DNA of 24,944 nt from RHKX01 sp035759925 (GTDB lineage: Bacteria > Actinomycetota > Thermoleophilia > Solirubrobacterales > 70-9): contig DASTTY010000074.1 of assembly GCA_035759925.1 (NCBI GenBank), forward strand, positions 1-24,944. Reading direction: 5' to 3'. Made by a program: the position numbers and the translations under genes. Every line of letters starts with the position of its first letter. The first letter of the stretch is position 1. Below the pieces are notes generated by a model. The model was not told the origin of the DNA. It did no database searches and saw nothing but the letters and a program-made list of their open reading frames with translations. Positions 22,529 through 24,944 of this stretch are shown here, one piece after another.

Positions 22529-22544
22529 GCGCCTCGGTGGCGGC

Positions 22545-23879
22545 TTGATCCCGACCCTGCCGTCGGGGCTGGCGGCGCTCGACCGCCTGCCCCGGATGCC
22601 CCGGCTCCCGGTCGGGCCGGATCCGCTGCGGCGGATCCGCGTCCCCCGGGATCTCGACGCGGCCACGACGGTGGGCGCTGAGGCGGCGCCGGAGGCGGGC
22701 GGCGTCGAGCGCGGCAACGTCGAGGCGATCTGGAAGGCAGCGGTCGACTGGTATCGAAGCGGCGTCCACCCGGCCCTGCAGGTCTGCGTTCGCCGCAACG
22801 GCGAGGTGATCATCGATCGGGCGATCGGTCACGCCCGTGGCAACGGGCCGCACGATCGCGGCGATGCCGAGAAGGTGCCGGCGACGACGGAGACGCCGTT
22901 CTGCGTCTACTCGGCGTCGAAGGGGATCACTGCGTTCGTCGTCCACAAGCTCTGCGAGCGCGGGCTCCTCCACCTCGAGGACCCGATCGCCGAGCACATC
23001 CCCGGCTACGAGCGTCACGGCAAGCGCAGCATCACGATCGGCCACGTCCTCGCCCACAAGGCCGGCGTCCCGAACCTGCCCCGCGAGGCGCTCGACCTCG
23101 AGTACGTCAACGACCGCGAGTACCTCTGCGAGGTCCTCTGCGACGCGAAGCCGGTGACGCTGCCGGGGGCGCAGCTCGCCTACCACGCCGTCTCCGGCGG
23201 CTTCATCCTCGGCGAGGTCGTCCACCGGGTAACCGGCAAGGACATCCGCGCCGTGCTCGCCGAGGAGTTCCTCGACCCGCTCGGATTCCGCTGGACCAAC
23301 TACGGGGTCGATCCCGAGGACGTCGGCGCCGTCGCGCTCAGCTACATCACCGGACCGCGGACGGCGCCGCCGCTCTCGACGCTGCTCAGTCGCGCGCTCG
23401 GCTCCGGGCTCGACGATCTCGTCGAGAACACCAACGACCCGCGGTTCCTGACCGCCGTCGTCCCCGCCGCGAGCACGGTCACGACAGCCAACGAGCTCTC
23501 CCGCTTCTTCGAGGTGATGCGCTGCGGCGGCGAGATCGACGGGGTGCGGGTGATCGAGGCCGACACGATCCGCCGCGCCCTCGTCGAGCGCTCACACCTC
23601 GAGGTCGACCTCTCGCTCGGCTTCCCGACCCGCTTCTCCTACGGGCTGATGCTCGGCTCCCGCGTCCTCAGCCTCTACGGCCTCGACACCCAGCACGCCT
23701 TCGGGCATCTCGGCTTCACGAACATGCTCGCCTGGGCCGATCCCGAGCGGGCGATCTCGGCCGCCGTCCTCAACAACGGCAAGCCGATCCTCTACCCGGA
23801 GGTGCACCGCTTCCTCGGCACGATGCAGCGGATCACCAGCGAGATGCCGAAGGTCCCCGAGGAGGAGCGGTACCTGTAG
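22545..23879 (+). CDS. Serine hydrolase, class C beta-lactamase/esterase family VIII type
   Basis: From TTG 22545 the product is 444 residues. This start lies 16 bases after the SDR stop and follows GGTGGCGG; the in-frame ATG at 22446 overlaps the SDR by 83 bases and would add a low-complexity Arg-rich stretch, so it was rejected. The catalytic core begins near residue 57: SxxK is SASK (Ser123, Lys126), the Tyr motif is YHAVSGG (Tyr213, in place of YxN), and HLGFTNML near the C-terminus takes the place of KTG (HxG form). This combination is typical of EstB/family VIII esterases and beta-lactamase-related hydrolases, acting on esters, amides or D-amino-acid peptides. No signal peptide is visible, so it is probably cytosolic, which argues against a beta-lactam resistance role. 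Confidence 0.87.
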   Translation: MIPTLPSGLAALDRLPRMPRLPVGPDPLRRIRVPRDLDAATTVGAEAAPEAGGVERGNVEAIWKAAVDWYRSGVHPALQVCVRRNGEVIIDRAIGHARGNGPHDRGDAEKVPATTETPFCVYSASKGITAFVVHKLCERGLLHLEDPIAEHIPGYERHGKRSITIGHVLAHKAGVPNLPREALDLEYVNDREYLCEVLCDAKPVTLPGAQLAYHAVSGGFILGEVVHRVTGKDIRAVLAEEFLDPLGFRWTNYGVDPEDVGAVALSYITGPRTAPPLSTLLSRALGSGLDDLVENTNDPRFLTAVVPAASTVTTANELSRFFEVMRCGGEIDGVRVIEADTIRRALVERSHLEVDLSLGFPTRFSYGLMLGSRVLSLYGLDTQHAFGHLGFTNMLAWADPERAISAAVLNNGKPILYPEVHRFLGTMQRITSEMPKVPEEERYL

Positions 23880-23935
23880 AGGGCTTCCTCAGCAAGCACT
23901 CGAACACCCGAACCTCGTGTCGCGGTGAAGCTTGC

Positions 23936-23957
23936 ACATGCTAACGTATGAACATGT
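23936..23957 (+). promoter_or_regulatory. Promoter/operator candidate of the vapBC pair
   Basis: ACATG (23936-23940) and CATGT (23953-23957) are inverted arms flanking TAACGT (23942-23947), a -10-like box. TAACGT is six bases before the ATG at 23954. An inverted repeat spanning the -10 and start fits autorepression by a ribbon-helix-helix antitoxin. Confidence 0.35.
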
Positions 23958-24205
23958 CTTTCGATCGACGCTTGCAGATCCTCCTCGATCAAGAGCGGCA
24001 CGATCGACTCGCGGCGATCGCGGACGAGCGCGGTGTCTCGGTTGCGACGGTCGTTCGCGAGGCCATCGATCGCGGTTTGCCCGATCTCTCAGGACGCCGC
24101 CAGAAAGCAGCACGACGGTTGCTCGAGTCTCCGGACATGCCGGTGCCGGCCGCTGACGGCCTGCTCGACGAGCTCGACGAGCTGCGCGGTCGACGCGACC
24201 GATGA
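23948..24205 (+). CDS. vapB: Ribbon-helix-helix antitoxin, VapB type
   Basis: A small protein of 85 residues (83 if the ATG at 23954 is used; that start fits the -10-like TAACGT six bases before it). The N-terminal half, SFDRRLQILLDQERHDRLAAIADERGVSVATVVREAIDRGL split as one strand and two helices, is a ribbon-helix-helix (CopG/Arc) DNA-binding fold. The charged C-terminal part (about 50-85) should wrap around the toxin. The stop codon overlaps the toxin start (ATGA), the classic toxin-antitoxin arrangement. It should neutralise VapC by direct binding and repress its own operon with it. The pair sits between unrelated metabolic genes, typical of mobile stress or addiction modules, though no mobile element is visible. 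Confidence 0.85.
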   Translation: MNMSFDRRLQILLDQERHDRLAAIADERGVSVATVVREAIDRGLPDLSGRRQKAARRLLESPDMPVPAADGLLDELDELRGRRDR

Positions 24206-24639
24206 TCGTGCTCGACACGACCGTCCTCGTTTACGCGAAGGGAGCCGACCACCCGCTCCGCGAGCCGTGTCGGAGGCTGATCGAGGCGCTTGCCACCGGA
24301 GCGCTCGAGGCGACGACCACCGTCGAGGTGATCCAGGAGTTCGCTCATGTCCGAGCGCGAAGGTTCGCTCGTGCCGAGGCCGCGGCTCGAGCCGGCGACT
24401 ACGCCGAGATCCTCTCACCGCTGCTGCCGGTCGGTCGTGAGCAGCTCGAGGGTGGCCTTGAGATCTTCGCCTCGACGCCGGGCGTGGGCGCCTTCGATGC
24501 GGTTCTGGCCGCTGCCGCCCTCGATGCCGATGCCTCGGCCGTGGTATCGGCCGACCGCGCCTTCGGAGCGGTCCCCGACGTGCACCACGTCTTCCCTGAC
24601 GACGCCGGCGTCGATCTGCTGCTCAGCCGGCCGGCTTGA
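24202..24639 (+). CDS. vapC: PIN-domain ribonuclease toxin, VapC type
   Basis: A 145-residue PIN-domain protein. The acidic metal-binding residues are in the right places: Asp5 (VLDTTVLVY), Glu46 (VIQEFAH), Asp99 (GAFDAVLAA) and Asp118 (SADRAF). VapC toxins are Mg-dependent endoribonucleases that cut tRNA or rRNA and arrest growth unless bound by VapB. The four catalytic acids are intact, so the toxin should be active. Its ATG overlaps the antitoxin stop by four bases, ensuring coupled translation. It ends ten bases from the convergent PPK2 gene, with no terminator-like hairpin in between. The RNA target cannot be predicted from sequence. Confidence 0.9.
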   Translation: MIVLDTTVLVYAKGADHPLREPCRRLIEALATGALEATTTVEVIQEFAHVRARRFARAEAAARAGDYAEILSPLLPVGREQLEGGLEIFASTPGVGAFDAVLAAAALDADASAVVSADRAFGAVPDVHHVFPDDAGVDLLLSRPA

Positions 24640-24649
24640 CGCGCGTGCC

Positions 24650-24944
24650 TCAGTCCCCCCGCTCGGACTCCTCGATCAGCTTCGCGGCGAGGTCGGGGAC
24701 GTAGGCGTAGAGGTCCTCGGGCGGGCGCACGTACCCGGGATCCTTCTGAACCTTCGGCAGCTTGACGGCCTGCTGCTCGCTCGGCTCGTAGGGGATTGTC
24801 GACAGCAGGTGGGAGATGCAGTTGATCCGCGCGTTGCGCTTGTGGTCGGACTCGACGACGTGCCAGCGCGCCTCGGGGATGTCGGTGCGCTTGAACATCT
24901 CGTCTTTGGCGCGCGAGTAGTCGACCCAGTGGCTGCGCGAGTAG
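24650..24944 (-). CDS. ppk2: Polyphosphate kinase 2 family protein, C-terminal part (5' end outside window)
   Basis: The frame stays open to the window edge, so only about 97 C-terminal residues are present. The segment WVDYSRAKDEMF (upstream of an internal ATG at 24898) followed by TDIPEARWHVVESDHKRNARINCISHLLS is the conserved C-terminal part of PPK2, which transfers phosphate between polyphosphate and nucleoside di- or monophosphates. DHKRNARIN corresponds to the usual DDKRRARLN, with a His for one Asp. The Walker A and B motifs that decide the class lie outside the window. An ATG inside (24898) is not the start. The gene converges on vapC. Confidence 0.88.
   Translation of the reverse strand, partial: YSRSHWVDYSRAKDEMFKRTDIPEARWHVVESDHKRNARINCISHLLSTIPYEPSEQQAVKLPKVQKDPGYVRPPEDLYAYVPDLAAKLIEESERGD

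Noticed and set aside
22446..22544. ATG at 22446 as start of the serine hydrolase
   Set aside because: It would overlap the SDR gene by 83 bases and add an Arg-rich stretch; TTG 22545 after the SDR stop fits better.
22545..23879. Serine hydrolase as a beta-lactam resistance gene
   Set aside because: No signal peptide and a YHA motif in place of YxN; family VIII esterase-like function is more likely.
1..24944. CRISPR arrays, tRNA or rRNA genes, insertion sequences, integrases, phage genes
   Set aside because: None was recognised by eye on either strand; the only tandem repeat is the short AGCAAGC tract, which lacks spacers.

Overview
The window is a high-GC (visibly around 70%), gene-dense chromosomal stretch from an actinobacterium. 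Codons end mostly in G or C, many starts are GTG or TTG, and several genes have a TANNNT box only 6-7 bases before the start codon, as in leaderless actinobacterial transcripts. A Thermoleophilia/Solirubrobacterales-type host would fit, but that is a guess from overall style; no rRNA or tRNA marker is present. No insertion sequence, integrase, CRISPR array or phage gene was seen. No gap between genes exceeds 300 bases; the longest (16237-16388) holds a strong hairpin.

Layout. 1-448: 3' end of a short-chain dehydrogenase, convergent with a minus-strand block (5314 to 452) of a polar amino-acid ABC importer (binding lipoprotein, permease, ATPase) followed by a secreted CocE/X-Pro dipeptidyl-peptidase-type hydrolase. 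5461-7064: a double-hotdog thioesterase and a DUF899 protein. 7135-13335: a tight five-gene acyl-CoA operon: two dissimilar acyl-CoA dehydrogenases, a FadI/FadA2-type thiolase, a high-molecular-weight FabG (FabG4 type) and a MaoC/HtdX-type hydratase. Together they could supply every step of a beta-oxidation (or reversed, chain-extending) cycle. The last three match the mycobacterial fadA2-fabG4-htdX neighbourhood. 13468-15822: two exported peptidoglycan hydrolases (M23, then coiled-coil NlpC/P60), each with its own promoter-like region. 15856-16236: a VOC/glyoxalase. 16389-17675 (minus): a membrane acyltransferase-3, divergent from a cytochrome P450 (17825-19177). 19270-20322 (minus): a metallo-beta-lactamase-fold hydrolase, divergent from an M20 peptidase (20388-21533). 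Then an SDR, a class-C-beta-lactamase-like serine hydrolase, a VapBC toxin-antitoxin pair, and the 3' end of a PPK2-type polyphosphate kinase on the minus strand.

Most notable: the two adjacent acyl-CoA dehydrogenases have complementary losses of FAD/substrate-binding motifs, so they look like the two subunits of an obligate heteromer rather than two independent enzymes. Other points worth a look are a heptanucleotide tandem repeat between thiolase and FabG4, phased direct repeats before the two cell-wall hydrolases, a perfect 7+7 inverted repeat in the P450 promoter, and two large intergenic hairpins. I did not find convincing evidence for a wholly new defence or mobile system.
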